Below the pieces are notes generated by a model. The model did not search any database. It worked only from the letters and a program-made list of their open reading frames with translations, and was not told the DNA's origin. Below, in pieces: positions 13,362 through 27,439 of a stretch of DNA of 64,000 bases (its first letter is position 1; each line of letters opens with the position of its first letter). The stretch covers positions 14,667,003 to 14,731,002 of the forward strand of contig VZDJ01007753.1 in assembly GCA_008694505.1 (NCBI GenBank), given 5' to 3'. The stretch is from Cyanoderma ruficeps. Its lineage: Eukaryota > Chordata > Aves > Passeriformes > Timaliidae. Position numbers and translations under genes: made by a program.

Positions 13362-16300
13362 TCTAATGCTGTCATCCCAGTGCTGGTCTTTCTCATGATC
13401 ACAGACCAGTACAAGAGAAATTCCAGGTCAAAAGCTGCCAATTTATTATTTCCTATCTAAAAAGTGAATCATTGTTCTTAAGTTGTAGAGGAAAAATTCT
13501 TAAAAATTTTGGTGACCAGCAGTTGCAAATTCTTGTGAAATACTTTTGTTCGCGCCCTTTCCAGGGCCCATCTGGGTTACATGGAAAACAATTTTTCTTG
13601 AGGGATCCCTTCCCGATCTTAGCCAACCAGGACAAATGGGAGCAGGACTGCCTATCCAGGCAAACAGCTGGAAGCTTTGCTCAGATTTTGGTGTTGTTCT
13701 TCCAAACATTTTGCCCCTGGAAAAAGCACCTGAAAACTTGAGGACTGAGGCTTAAAAATTAAAAGGTATATTTAGGAAAAAGATCCAGAAGAACACACTG
13801 GTATTTCTACATAAGGCAAATCTGGATGCTTATGTGCACCTTCACATCAGGCCAGGTTCAATGCTCCTCTTCTATATTTACCTGTTTATAGATGTGTATG
13901 GTTTATTTCTCATTTTGCTTTCAATGCATTGGATTCCAGTTCATGATGGTCCTGTGATGCTTGTCATGCATATCACCGGAAACCTAGCAGGTTGAAATGA
14001 TCATCTCTCAGCCTGATAATTTGACAGCTGGCTTCTGAAAGTGAAACTTGCTAAGAGGTAAAATGTCAGTGGCTTTAGGCACAGTCCAAATGACTGTTCA
14101 TCCTTTACACAGAGCCCAGTTAATTCTCACAAAGAGACGTGCTTTCTCTTAACAGTGATTTCTTCCCAAGAGTAAAGACATATGGCCAATAGAACAACTG
14201 CTTTATCAAATGCAAACAAATGCAGCTCTTGGTCTCCATCTAATCATTAATACAGTGTTTATCCATCCCATGTTGCAAGAGCATAGTATGTTCCAAATGG
14301 GAGTTCTTGAGAAAAAAAGGCCTTCATTGCCAACTCTTCCCCCTCCTCATGGTGAATTCTTTTGTCAAGAGCTTCAGGAACTGGAATTTCTCTAAGCAAT
14401 GCCCTATCAATGCAATCTAACTCTTTCCCCCACCGCCTACCCCACACACACATTTTGATTAAGTTACAGAAATCATGTGTTGCACAATGCAAAGACACTT
14501 GACTTCGTTATAGTATGCAGAGAGGAAAACCCCTCTCTTGCTTCCCCTCATTCCAGTTTGAGGCTTAGACATTCCGGTAAATAAATCCAGCATTCACACT
14601 GGAGAGGAACATCAAACGCCTTCAAATCACACACGCTTTCTTAATAATTTTGTACCAGAAAAGTCAATGAACTTTTTTTTTCTTTTTGGCTTGAGAGAGT
14701 GTTTGTTACTTAATGTTTATTGAGTAATACCACATTTGCTATTCCTGGAATCTTCCCATTCTTGCAATGCTTTTCTTACTGTGAAGGTATGTCCCACATT
14801 TCCTTACATCTCTATCAGGCTGCCAGGCAGGAGAGATGCTGCAAGTTTAAAGTGATAAATGAAGTTTCAAGGTTGAAGAACCTGAACCACATAGAAACAG
14901 GACATAAGACTACGATTTCCCCCCTTCTAGTAAAAGACCTAACTTGGTTAGATAAAATTGACTTTTTGCCTTTCTTTTCTTTTGCCTCATGATATGGTGT
15001 TGAGTATGTGCTCCAAGCAGAGGGAATGGGAGAGAGGAGCTGCCACAGGTCAGCTCTGCACAAGGCTTCATCTCTGCTAAATCACAAAATGACCTAAGGG
15101 TGAAAAATATCCTTCACTGTTTAACCTACAGACTGCTGGAAGTTTCAACCCAATACTTTTTCTCGAGAGGGAATGAAACAAAATATAGAGAAACACAAGA
15201 GAGTCCCACAGTGGAACACCAAGCACAGACTTATTTTCAAAACTTACATAAATCATTTGCTTTTGCCTGGAAGGGAGATGGGAATTACTACAATGTTGCT
15301 CTTAAAAAGAAAACAACAAAAAGAATGACTAATGATCTTTTTTCTGTTGCAGAGAGGAATGTAATCTATGAATAACACTGCTGTTCCCCAGATTGCTCAA
15401 ATGAAGTGGATTGTTCTGTTTATTCTTAAAAATGTAACCTTTATTCCAGATTTAGATTCCTAAACCTCCAGCCAGCTGAGTGTATTAGTCTCATTGACTA
15501 AATGAAACATAATTCAATTATATCAGATAGTTCCTTTTGATCTAGATTTTTATAGACAGAAACAAAATCACTTTCAACCTTCTTCAAGGATGATAATAGT
15601 TGTTAAACTGATGGAAGAGGATTTCATATTGCATGGTTTTTTGTTCTTCTAGATCTTACCTGGCACATCTGTCATTTCTCATCCTCCTTCAATATCTCCA
15701 AGCGTGGCCAGCAGAGCCAGACCCAATAAGCCATTGTGGTTCCCCCCAGAGAAGTGCATCCTCTCAGTGACCTCCTGACACACCCTGATTTCCCATTTTG
15801 CACAGCATGAGAACAGTACAAGCCTTTTTATTTTTTTGCCAAATTGCCATATTAAGTCATCATACCCAGAAGTTAATCTATAATTATCCCCATTTCTTTC
15901 CCAGATTACCATGTTTCAGGGTGTCATTCCCATGAAAGTGATAAATTCAGTAGGCAGTGAGGTGGCAGAAATGAAGAGCATAAAAATAACTTTAATCTTG
16001 GACACCGAAGGAATCCACTGACTAAAGCAAAGAGTTACACAGTGAACAAAGGAAGTACCAGGTGTATCCCTACTTCCACTAATCTTGTCCAAAGCAGCAG
16101 TCAATAACATGTTAGGAGTCCCAGTCTCAAATCTTAACCTCAGAACTGTCATGCTGTTGCAGAATTTAAAATTACTATGATCTATGAGATCACCTTAAAA
16201 CTCATGGTCTTCAGCTAGGGTGTGGAAAAACAACCTGGTTGAGGCCAAAGGGAACACACAAAGCTAAGCTGTCATCCTAACAGGCTTAGAGAAACAGGTA

Positions 16301-16803
16301 ACTGGGTGGGGCATAGCTCATCAAAAGGTGAACCATCCGTGCCAGTAATGGAAAAGGAAAGACTGTGTCAGCTCTGGACAGCGCAAAAGCACCTCTTTCC
16401 CCCAGGGAATGATGCAGCTCTGTACAGTGGTGGTCTGTGTTGTGCCTTCTGTAAACAGAACCAGGACACTGTTCAACCTGTGCAGACATAACGACACTCA
16501 CGCTAACGCACCAATTTTCTCTTGCAGATTATGCAAACTTAGGTTCACTGCAATCATTTCTCTGTCCTCAACAGCCAGTCTAGGGGAAGAATGAAGTTCT
16601 TTGTGCTGGCATCTATGTCTGACAGGCAGTGGATGATGCTGGTAGTCACAGAAATGTGGTGCCAAGAGACATGAAAACATTGACAGTTGAAAGCAGGTCT
16701 GTGTGAAGACCAGATTCACTCTGCATCCACACTGCAAATTCACTATCCTGGGAGAAGGAGCACTCTGGCCCCCAGACCCCTAGGAAATGCTCACTCAGCA
16801 AGG

Positions 16804-16836
16804 AACCATGGAGCCAACCATGGAGCCCATGGAGCC
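16804..16836 (+). repeat. Short tandem repeat, CATGGAGCC unit
   Basis: Three copies of CATGGAGCC, the first two preceded by AAC. Confidence 0.85.
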
Positions 16837-18470
16837 AACATACCATGCCTTGTCCTGCTCCCACACCCCTCTAGCTCTTGCTGCGGCCACAGCCCCAGTG
16901 GCTCTTTGCCCGCAGATTTCGACCCACCTTCACATTCCCCGGTGCAACACACCTGTGGAAGAAGGCAGGGTGATCCTGCCAGAGGCCCAGGGAAGTCTGG
17001 GGAGCCGACCCCATGTCCCCAAGCTGATGGGTGCCGTGGTAGTCTTTTCACTAGATGGAGCTAGTGGATGGGTGCTGGCAAATCTGTCCTCTCTTCTGGA
17101 GGTGCCCCGCAGCCATAGCCACACAGAGAGGGAATGTGATCCCATGCAGAGCCCCTGGCTCCTTAGGGCTCATCCGTGGAGAGTTTTTGTTCAGTGTGGA
17201 TGAGAGGAGGTTTCAATGACTAATGTTTTGGCTGAGGCAAATTCAGAAGAATATGTGAATGAAGTGTTCACAGAAGTACTGGAGGCAATGGGTTCAAATG
17301 AAATTGGGGGGAAAATAGTGCTGCTGTAAAGCCAGATGCCTCTGGTACAGGAGGAGCCAGACAGAGGAAGAACCAAAATGGTGCTGGAAACACTGCTGCC
17401 CACAAATGTCCCAGCAGTGATGAGGTAGAGCTCTGGAATAAATTTCCATTGTCTTCCAAAAGCAAAGTAAATATTTTAGGGATTGCTCAAACCAGAGCTC
17501 TGCATGGACAGGGAGAGAGCAGAGGTGTAATACAGGCCTGTTACAATGCATCTGCTGTGTCCAGAGATTGCACCCAAGTTCAGCCACATTTAAACTTGTT
17601 GCATCAGAAGGTGCAGAGGTGGTGCACTCACAGGCCATCTCCATCCATGCCTCACAACAGTGACAGGTGAAGCAGGCTGGTTAAACATCCCAGGGCTACC
17701 CGGAGTACACATCCCACACCTTCTCCTCTTAGTGCTTCTTGTCCCAACCATCCCTGCTCAGCACCCCACAGCCAGGTGTCCCTTCCCAGGTGCCTGTTTC
17801 CTCCACCTGATCTTCCTGCTCCCACCACTGGCCCAACACCCTCTTCTTCACGGTGAATCACCACTGATATAGATCCAAACCTCTGAACCATGCTGAGGTT
17901 TGAGACCTACTGCTTTTCTAGTACTTTGATGGGTGCTGGACTTTGCACACATTTTCACAGCTTATGTTCACTATTTCATAACCTTATTAATTCAGCCATG
18001 GTCTGATTTGAAAATTGGTACTAATCTTTGTTAGTCTGTTCACAGAGGTGAAAATGGAAGCCAATAGATTCGACTTAACAGAAAACCAGATGAAAACCTG
18101 CAATATGAATCAAAAAGGTGAAACCGGTAATCAGCTTGAATTAATCCCACTTACTATCCAAGAAATCTGTTCTTAACACTTTCTGACTATTTGTTGCTGC
18201 GACCTCTTTCTCTATTTTTTGATGATTTATGAGGAAAAGTTAAAATTGGTCAGGGACTACAAATCAGTGACTAGTTATAAATTTAAGCATCAACTCATTG
18301 CTGATCATGAAAGATGAGAGAGTACTCCTGGACTGCGTTTTCTCTGATATTCAGACATCATTGTAGAGTTTCTGAAACAAGTCAGCATTTTATCAAGGAC
18401 GTGTGATATGTTGGGTGTTAGCCAGATTTCAGCAAAGTGCACATTCAGCTTTGATCCTTTTTTACCAGAT

Positions 18471-18493
18471 TTTTGTTTGTTTGTTTTGTTTTC
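18471..18493 (+). repeat. (GTTT)n-like tract
   Basis: About five GTTT-type units, partly irregular, within TTTGTTTGTTTGTTTTG-like sequence. Confidence 0.8.
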
Positions 18494-19254
18494 AAGTACA
18501 CGCCTCAGAAAGGCAAAGTGTGTGGGTGTCTGTGGACAGAAGCGTGCTGTCCCTGCTCCAAACTGCAGTAGCAGCTTCATTCTCAGGTTTGGTTTCCCTC
18601 TGTTCAAGGACATCTAAATTCCTTCTGCATCACAGATCCAGAGAGGAAAACCAAGCCACTCTTTGACACATTATCTTGGAAGTGGTGGAGCTTGGCTGTA
18701 GACGTTGGTGGGTCTTACTCAAGTGTGTCCTGCAAATACTGAATTTGATCAGCACTACTGATGGGTCCCTGCCTTATCCGCAAACAAATTCAGGTCTGGC
18801 AGCATATGAGTGGAGTGAAGGGGGACCCCTTTCAGCAAGGGGTCTAAATGCAAACTGGTGAGGTTGCTAAGCTCAATTTGCTAAGCCTGCATATCCCTGC
18901 TGGGCTTGCCATCCATGGTTTCCATCACAGAAGCATTCCCACACCACTAAGATTATGCAGTGCTGATGTGTTCCTAGAAAGCATTTCCTGGAGGTTTGAG
19001 TCCAGAGGGTTACATCCCCAGCCTGTCTGATGATTCTGTGCATCCCTCTCCTCCCCCACAGAGAGGAGATGATAGTGCAGTGACAGGAGATCAGGAAGCA
19101 TGGGGTGATGATGCTTCTGTGCCTCTTACACTTCCCTAGGCCCCCCCCAAGATGTAACATGAGAGCCAATACTTTTCCAAATGGCCATTAGCACCTGCAG
19201 ACTGCCACGGCCCTGAACTGTGGGTGCAGTCCAGCAGCCAGAAGCACCTGTGGC

Positions 19255-19640
19255 AGTGCTGGGCACCCCCCGCCGCCCCCCCCCCCCCCCTCCCCCCCNC
19301 CTGGCACTGCGTCTCCAGCATCCTGCTGGGATACAACAATAGCCGAGCCCCTGGTGCCTGCTGAGGGGAGGCGGGGCTGGCGCAGGTGACACGCTTCACA
19401 GTCCACGCTCCGCTGCCAGACGCTGGCAGACCCATTTCAGGCCGTCCCTTTCTACGTGTCCCCTCTCCCTTTCTCGCCCGCGGGACAGCGTGATGGCATT
19501 GTCCCCTGAGCCCAGGCCTGTCGCGATTAGTCCCCCGGCATATGGAAGCTACAGTGTCCCAGGGCGCCACTGCCTGCGTGCGGGGCTTCCCTCCTGACAC
19601 TCCTGCATTCAGCCTGGCCCGCGCCACCATGGCAGAGGGA
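19255..19640. other. Small isolated CpG island
   Basis: About 19 CpGs occur between 19380 and 19640, much more than in the flanks, in GC-rich non-repetitive sequence. The left edge is a poly-C tract. At the right end GCGCCACCATGG is an optimal Kozak context. It is about 42 kb upstream of DLL4 and may mark an unannotated promoter or a CpG-rich distal element. Confidence 0.5.
19262..19300 (+). repeat. Poly-C tract with ambiguous base
   Basis: Almost pure C with two interrupting G and one T, and an N at 19299. The true length is probably unresolved. Confidence 0.9.
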
Positions 19641-19679
19641 TTTTTACAAAGGGGAGAATGCTTCCTTTCAGCAGTCTGA
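19629..19679 (+). CDS. Short open reading frame with optimal start context
   Basis: An ATG in GCCACCATGG at the edge of a CpG island opens 16 codons (MAEGFLQRGECFLSAV) before TGA. No obvious GT donor keeps the frame open. The start context is striking, but the product resembles nothing known and it may be chance. It is listed because the context and the island coincide. Confidence 0.1.
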   Translation: MAEGFLQRGECFLSAV

Positions 19680-19839
19680 GGTCAGCGCGGGGCTGCTTCA
19701 CTCACAGAGGTCAATCATTAGGATGCTCAGAGATGGCTGGGATGCTTGGGAAGGGCACAGTGCTCTCCACCCCCCTGCTTCTCCCAGCGCTGCGCATTGT
19801 CACGATGATAAATGAGAGAGTGAGGTGGGGAAGCTCTTG

Positions 19840-20010
19840 ACTGCGCGTGGCCTGAACCCCTGGGGGTTCACAAACTACTGCAAAGCGGCAGCTGATAAAA
19901 TGGTAACTAATTCAATTAGTGAAATTTAATTTAGGTGGGGAGCGGATGGTGGCTTTGCCAAGACCATATGGGAAACCAGTGGTGTTTCCATATAGAAGAA
20001 CTTAATTTAA
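19840..20010. promoter_or_regulatory. Candidate regulatory element with palindromic homeodomain site
   Basis: ACTAATTCAATTAGT (19906-19920) is a perfect palindrome around a central C and contains TAATNNNATTA, the P3 dimer site of paired-class homeodomain proteins. Next to it, TGAACCCC-TG-GGGGTTCA (19853-19870) is an inverted repeat with perfect 8-bp arms. A looser inverted repeat around ATATGGGAAACC and GGTGTTTCCATAT lies at 19965-19997. The block is unique, non-repetitive sequence beside the isolated CpG island. Confidence 0.35.
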
Positions 20011-23000
20011 ACAATGAACTCATGGGTCTTCATAACCCAGTGGCCAAAGAGCCCCCAGGAAGCCCTGGAAGGAGTTGTACTGATTAACCAGACAAAAGCC
20101 TGGCGAGTCCGGGCCAGGAGGGAGGAGTCGAGTGGGAGCAAGTAGCAAAAATGGTCCAGGTTCAGGTCGTGAACGTGGCTGAGTTGAAAGAAATTGCTCC
20201 CAGCATCAGAAATAGTGTTTATCTCCTCACATATCCCCTGCCTGCTTCCTCCAAGCAACGTGATCCACGACTGAACCCCTGCAGCCCAGCAGGAGACGCC
20301 GGGAGGCTCAGACGTGCGAGGTGAGAAGGAAGAGCTGGATACGTGCTCCTCATCAGTGGGGAAACAGCTCCACGGAGAAATGCCAAACTTCTGCAAAGAC
20401 TAATTAGAGTAAAAGGCTTCCTGTCCGTCACAGCCCTGCGCCTGCGCTCCCTCCGAGCACCTGCCTTCAGGGCGCCTGACCTTTCAGTGTGGGAAGGCTG
20501 GCTGGTGTAGCGAGAGGAAAAGGGGGAGACTTGTATCACAGGCATTTTTGGGAGGGGAAGGGAATGACAAAGCCAGGGGTGAAGAGCCAGCAGTTGGGAA
20601 AACTGGAGTGGGGAGAGACTCCCTGTTTGTTCTAGGGGAATCACACTTCAAAATCCATAGATCATAGCAAACCTCACCTTTTCTAACTGGAAAATGACAC
20701 AAAAAATAAAAGTGGATTTTGGTTTGATTTGGCACTGAGCCCCTGTGAAGTTTGGAAAGAGTACTGTGATAGAGTTCTGCTAGCGAGCACCTTCCCAGCA
20801 CTGAAACTGTGTGTGTAAAGCTTCATATAAACCAATCTCTAGGTTAGAAAACCTGGGAAGTCCTGCTCAGAAGGCTAGCCCATTTCTCCAGTTAGGAAAC
20901 AGAAAAAACAACACCACGTGATGAAAACAGCCCAGCACCACAGACAACTTAAGCAGCAAATATCAGATGTTTTGAGAGAATATACTTACAAAGAAATGCA
21001 CAAATAGTTGCCCACAATTGTGTCTCCAAAGCATCGATGCCTTTTGGGAGCAATTAGGGCTCAGAAGAAGGCTGAGAAAACTCTGGGAGAAATTCCAGCT
21101 CCATTCCTACCACAGCTTAGGTTCATAAGGAGAAAGCCCGTCCTGCTGAGATGGCCGTACACCAAACAGGCCCACTCCAGCATGTGGCTGACACCCAGTG
21201 GGACAAGTCCAAAGCAAGGCAGGAAGATCTGCACACCTCCAGGCCAGCAATAAGATGGGTCTCTGCCACTGCCTTGGACAGGGAGGGGTCTGACTGCTCT
21301 CCCCAGATGAAACATGAGCCTGAGAAGGAAGCTTTCCACTGAAAAGAGCTGAAAAGAGGGATCCAGGATTTTTAATCTTTGTTGTCCAGTTTTGTATGTG
21401 GAAAATTAAGAAACAAAGACATCTGGTAAACTGTGAGACAATATAAGTAGGCTTGGGTAATAACCACAAATCATGCATTCAGCAGTAATCCTGGCCCTCT
21501 GCACTCACCCACTGACATTGAACTGTTCTCTTTGTGGGTTGCTGTTTGGACACTAGTCAAAGGCAATTTTTTTACAGACATAGACATGGAGAAGGTTTTC
21601 ATAGGGCTTTTTTTGGATTTTTTTTTTCTGAAGAGGAGAGTTAGAAAACATAGAAACTTCTACAAATCTTAAATAGGTTTTTTTGCTGTTCACTGTTTTG
21701 CTATTTACTCCCAAAATAGCCCAAGTGTACAGCTCTTCAGCTCTGCTGTGTCCCACAGGGAGCTTGGCAGACAGGAAAGGACAAGCTACCCTTGGTGCTC
21801 ACAGAGGCTCGACCACATGCAAACATCATCTTTCTTTTGTACTATTTAAGCACTCCACTCTGTGTGGCTTCCCAGGGATATTTTCTCCCATGTGTCACTG
21901 AGCTGCAATGAACCAGGGCCCAGAGGAAGCAAGCTGTACATCTCACACACCACTACAGCTCGAGTGAGGCAGACTGTCACTACCCATGCTGAGATATTCC
22001 AGCAGGAAAGGGTGAGGTTCAATAGAAAGATGAGGAAAGTGACTAAAGAGAGGTGCAAAGGGTGAAGAAAGGACTTGTTTGCTTTCCCATTCTCCATTTT
22101 CATATTTGCAGGTAACTCAAGTCATTAAACAGCAGCAGTACTAAAACCTGTGGCAAGATCTGACATTGTAGGGAGGATGAGGTGGCAACAAAGGCATACT
22201 GGCTTCAGCCCCAGCGTGGCCTTTCCCAGCACTTCCATCCCCATCGGTCCCCTGTGCACAAATATGTCCCTGCTTTGGGTATTCCTGATACTGTGTTCCT
22301 TTGCCAGCCAGATGCAGCTGCATTAACCCTTCCTGGGCTTTAGGATGAGCTTTTCCAGCTTCTTTATCCACCTGCTCTGGCTGAGGGTTCGTTAGTGCTG
22401 AGAAGGTAAGGACATAGTTATCAAGGTCCTCATTCATCACACCTAACTTCACATCTGCCATGGAGGACCTTCTTTGAATCCCTCCTGCTAGGGGCACCAC
22501 AGGAGAAGATGCATCACAAGAGAGCTGAAGTTTAAAATTATGGAGAAGGATGAGGAGATGAAAAGGAAGAATGAGATAAGGCAAAAGACGTGGCACTAAT
22601 GCATGAAAGACATTAGTGGCTGAATTAGATGAATGCCCATATGAGTGGGCATGCAGCAGAACTGCAGGATTTGTTCTCTTTCAGACTTTTGGCTGTTAAG
22701 GTACCCAGCTGGTCACTATTTGTGCTGGCTACAAATGTTTCCGAGGGCTAATATGGGTACTCAGAGTCATCAGGGTACAAAGATGAGCTATCGGTTACTT
22801 GCCAAAGGAGAGGATGCTTACACAGAGATTACATTCCCAAAGGATCCCTTGCAACGAGGAGTCTTCCTCTGAGTGAGCTTATTGGCATCGGGGGTCTTTT
22901 TGCAGGTAGAAATATGCGATGCACCTGCAAAGGCACAGAGCTGGGAGAAGGATAAGAACTGTCCTTTCTTCAGTGTAAAACTGATGAAGAAGCACCGCAG

Positions 23001-26000
23001 GTGCTGTCCCAGGTGAATTGGGACAAAATGTAATGTGATCGCTTCCTGCCACAAAGAGACAATGAGGAAAAAAAAGAAATATGTCACTGGGATGGAAACC
23101 AGGCAAAGGAAGCAGGCTGAAGTTTGCCTTCAGCTACTTCATTCTGGGCTTTGAGTACATCAGCAGTTGGAAGGTGGGCAGCTCCTCCTGGACACCCAAC
23201 AGAACCCGTGTGAGAGAACGGGCAATACTAACAAATAACGCGATGGATTTAAGATTCACAAGAGAGCAGGGGAAAATCCAGAACGGGACTTTCTGGAGTT
23301 TGTTTCTTTTATGCACCACTGGAACCAGAAAATATATCAATATGGAAGTTTAGCAATGGGCTGAGGTTTCACGGAACTTGCATGAGAGTGGCCCAGTGCC
23401 TAACACTACGGTAACCCGCAAAGGTCACACACTGAAGTGCTGGTTTCAGGCAGTGACTGGGAATTTCAGAGAGCTGTTTAAAGGAACACGCCAGGGGTTG
23501 GCTAAGGTACTGCTCAGGCTGAGCGGGAAACTCTCTTCACCCCACAGATGCATAAAAATCAAATTTTTTGTTTGTGAACTGTCTGTGGTGAATGCAGAAT
23601 TTTTGGCTATTTTCATGAACTTTTTTTAGAGCAAGCTATAAACTTCCTTGGCCTGTGTGGGGAGGCATAAACTTTCTGAGATGGCTGTTGATAGAAATGT
23701 TTCAAGTCTTAACTGAATTCTCTAAGTGAGATACGGGAAAAATGAACTGAAAAAGCCCCCTTTTTTTTGTATGTGGTATTGAATATTCACCCACATCCAC
23801 ATCAAGAGTTCCCAGTGGTGATGCACCAAGACAGTGCCTGTGCTTGGTTTTTCTGGAGCACTGTACACCACTGCATGAAAACCTGCATTCGAGACACCCT
23901 GAGCTCCTGGCATCAGACTGCTGCATTCCTATGGCATCATCATATTGAGCCTTCCTCCAAAGAAATGAGATGTCAGGGTGGAAAATTGCTGGTGAAGAGC
24001 CTGCAGGAGCACTGGTGTCTTTGGTATCAGAGTGAGCTTGTGCTGTGGAAGTGCAGAGAAGAGCAGTGTATTCACAGAGAAAAGAATAAATGACACTATA
24101 ATAGGATTTGGCACAAATGTGAGGCATTGTTTTCTTTGCTGTTGCTGGAATTGTAGAGGAAGACACAGTTTCTCACAGAGAGGTGACATTTCATCTCAGT
24201 TCTCTGATCCAGATGAAGATGTAGTGTTTTAGACTGCTAAAGCAAGGAAAAAAAGGTTCAGCATGCCTCAGTTAGTAACATCTTACTCACTAACAAGGCT
24301 CATTCAATCTAGTTTGCACCATTCAATGTAGGCCTAATATATGTGTGTTCACATACCTCCAGTTTGATCCATCCATGTGTCTGCCTTGCTCCTGGCTGGA
24401 AGAACTATTTTGATTCAGGTTCTCCACTCAGCCTGACAGGCTGATAACTCTTGCATGGTGCCTTTTCGGAAAAACACCAGTTTAAGAAAACCTTCTTAAA
24501 CCTTAAGAACTTTTCTTTCATGGAAGCTGCAGGTTGGGTAAGGGTCACCACCTTAGCAAATTCTTCATTTTGAATGGCCTGTGTAATTTAATGGCTTGTT
24601 TGAACAGCCCCAAAAGCCTGCCTGCTCCTGACAAAGCTAGAGCTGAGCAGCGTAGTCTGTGGGAATGCACAGAGGGGAGCAGAGATAACAGGCAGTTGCA
24701 GCTTTCCTACAAATGGCCTGTGGAGGACAGGAGCCCTTCAGGAAGGGCCATGTGTACTCAACAGCTTCCATGTTGTGGCCAGGCTTGCATGCCTCATATT
24801 GCCTCTATTAGTGTGGCTTAAGATGGCCTTTCTGAAAGCAGAAGACACAATCCCTGGCAGCCATATTCATGGACTCAGTGTACACACCCTTGCCTTTACT
24901 GGTTTTAAAGAACAAGGATATTGCCAAGTGACTTTGGTTTTTTAAATGGCCACCAAGGACAGAAGGCAAGAATCTGATTCAGATATCTTAAGAAAACTTA
25001 ACTTGATCATTGTATTTTGGTGAGGCAATTGTTTCCTAGTAGACACAACCATGATGACCCACGATGACCCACAGACCACAAGCTGCATGTGCTCTGTGCT
25101 CTGTGCTTTCCCAGTCATCTGGAAAGTTTTTTTCTTTACCACATGTGCCAGGGAAATGCATGGAATCCATATTCTTCTCGAAGGACTCTGCTTACTCTCC
25201 CTACTGAGGAGACGACAGTACAGCACAGGTTTCATCAGCATTTCTCTGTGTGCCCTGTCTGGCTGGAGCTCCTAGACCTGGTCGTCTGTCTCCATGCAAA
25301 ACAAACCTTGCATGTGTTGCAAAACTTTTCTCTTGAAATTACCTCACCACTAAACAGCAACTGTTCTGCTGTGATGTTCAGAGCATTTCCTGAAAAAAAA
25401 AGGACATTGTCATAGCCAGGGATTTGTACAATGCACTCCACAAAAGGAGGGAAAGAAAGTAAATATAGAAAATTGAGGAGATATTCAGAGTTACAAGAGA
25501 CACAACAAAAGAAAAACTTACAGGAAATGACTCTACAATGGGGCTAAATCCAGACTCATTGGTCCAGAACAATTTAGACAACCCCCTCAACTAGTAACTG
25601 ATTTAATATCTAAATAAAGCCTTTAGGTTGTTAGCTATGGGCCTTCAGTCTTGACAGTCTGAGCCCAGCTGGGTGCATTTAAAGCATCCTTCTCTGGAGA
25701 TATTAACCCTTCTCTGCAGATATTAACAAACATATTTTGTATTCACATGTTCAGATTTGCTGTATGCGTAGCCAGAGGAGATGTCAGTGCAGCCCAAGAC
25801 CATGTAACACTTTTGCTCTAGGTCAGTCATCTTTGCAGTGTCCAAAGTAAATGGAGGGAGAAAGAGAGGTATTTCAATAGGATAATTCATTCCACCTCAA
25901 GATAAATGACATTAACAGGGAAGGAGAAGTTAAGCTGCTATTTGAAGATGCCTCCTCACAACTGACTTAGGCTAAACACCTATTTTCTAAATAAAAAAGG

Positions 26001-27439
26001 GATGAATCCTGCCATCAAGGTCTAAACCAATAATACAATACAGATGTGTAGAGCAGTAAGTGACCAGATGGTGAATTTGTTATACTACAGTGTAGTTTCT
26101 TGTAATATAAATACAAGCTGATGAAATAGTTGATTTGCTCAACAGACTGCCTCAGTTTCATTACAAGAGCTAGTCTGGACCCCTTACAATTTGTCACAGG
26201 GCCCTACATATATTTATAGAAAATATTATTGTCTGGAAATGAAAAATTATGTGCAAGCAATAATTTTTGGTCAATTAATCCAAGGTTCTCTGTTCTGAAA
26301 AAGAGTCCTAGCATCCATTTTTTCCACACCATGTGAAGGCATTATATTTAATGTCAAATTATATTTAAATGAACAAAATCACTGGAAGACTACAATACAT
26401 TAAGACTACTAAAGATAGCCTCTCCCATCTATTCCCCTGTGCCTCAGTAGCAATGGTTTTATTTTGAACCAGTAAAGCAGATTTTGCTTCCAGCCTCTGG
26501 ATCAGAAATCTACCCAAGAGCTACCCATGCTTCAACAAAACTGTTTCTAGTACTGTGGGGTCTCTGCAAATAAAGAAGAGGGTGAAAATCAAAGGGGAAA
26601 AAGGGTCTGTGTGAATCATTCTATCTGGTGGGAGCAGTTCTTTACTGCTTGAACATGGGCAGCCCACAGTCACCATCTCCCAAGGCAGGACACGACTGAG
26701 ATCCAGTCTCATGATTCATTGCTTCTCCCTTGTTACCCAAGGCAGAGGCGTGGCGGATCCCACTGTCTCCCAGTCCTTCAGTGCACATCTGTCCCACTGC
26801 CCAGCTGTCCCACAGTTTGGAGCAGGCACAGTGACCCCCAGACCTGCTGACCCCGCTGTGAGGCAGACAACCAGCACACACCTGGGATGCCACCTGCCCA
26901 CACGGATGTGGGACAGCGAGCGGGGCCAAGCTTGCTGGAGAGCAAAGTGCCATCATGGATAATCCCACACAGCTGCTGGGGAACTTTCTGGCAGGTTGCC
27001 TCTAAAGCACCAAAGAAGTCCTTCAAGAGAAGGTGTGCCTTCCTTGGAAGATTACCTGTGAACAAAATCCCTGGTTACTTATAAGCAGCAAACACCAGCC
27101 CAGCTCTGCCCCACTATTTGATGGGGACCTCTGGACAACCACTGCAGAGCCAAGTCCCTCATAAATGCACCTTCCCCAGGTCGATTCTGCATCTGGGAAA
27201 GGCCCTGAAGATGTGCATGCTCATACAGCGTCCACAGAAGATCTTTTTTGACGTACGCTGTCTGCCCAGGGACTTTTTCACTCAAGGAATTTTTTCCAGC
27301 TGTGTGAAAAACCAGTAAGAGCAGGCATTTATCCAGCATTTTCAGAAGTTGTTAGTAGCTGTGTTAGTAGCTGGCATTGCTTCATTAAAGAAAACATCGT
27401 GTTGAAAATGATGTTAAAAATCTTTGGTCTATTAATCAT

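Larger units (their letters stand above)
13362..19254. other. Intergenic sequence
   Basis: No gene was seen. It includes a 9-12-bp minisatellite at 16804-16836 and a GTTT-rich tract at 18471-18493. Open frames of 100-140 codons near 16.7-17.2 kb overlap on both strands in a mildly GC-rich patch and have no recognisable domain. Confidence 0.65.
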
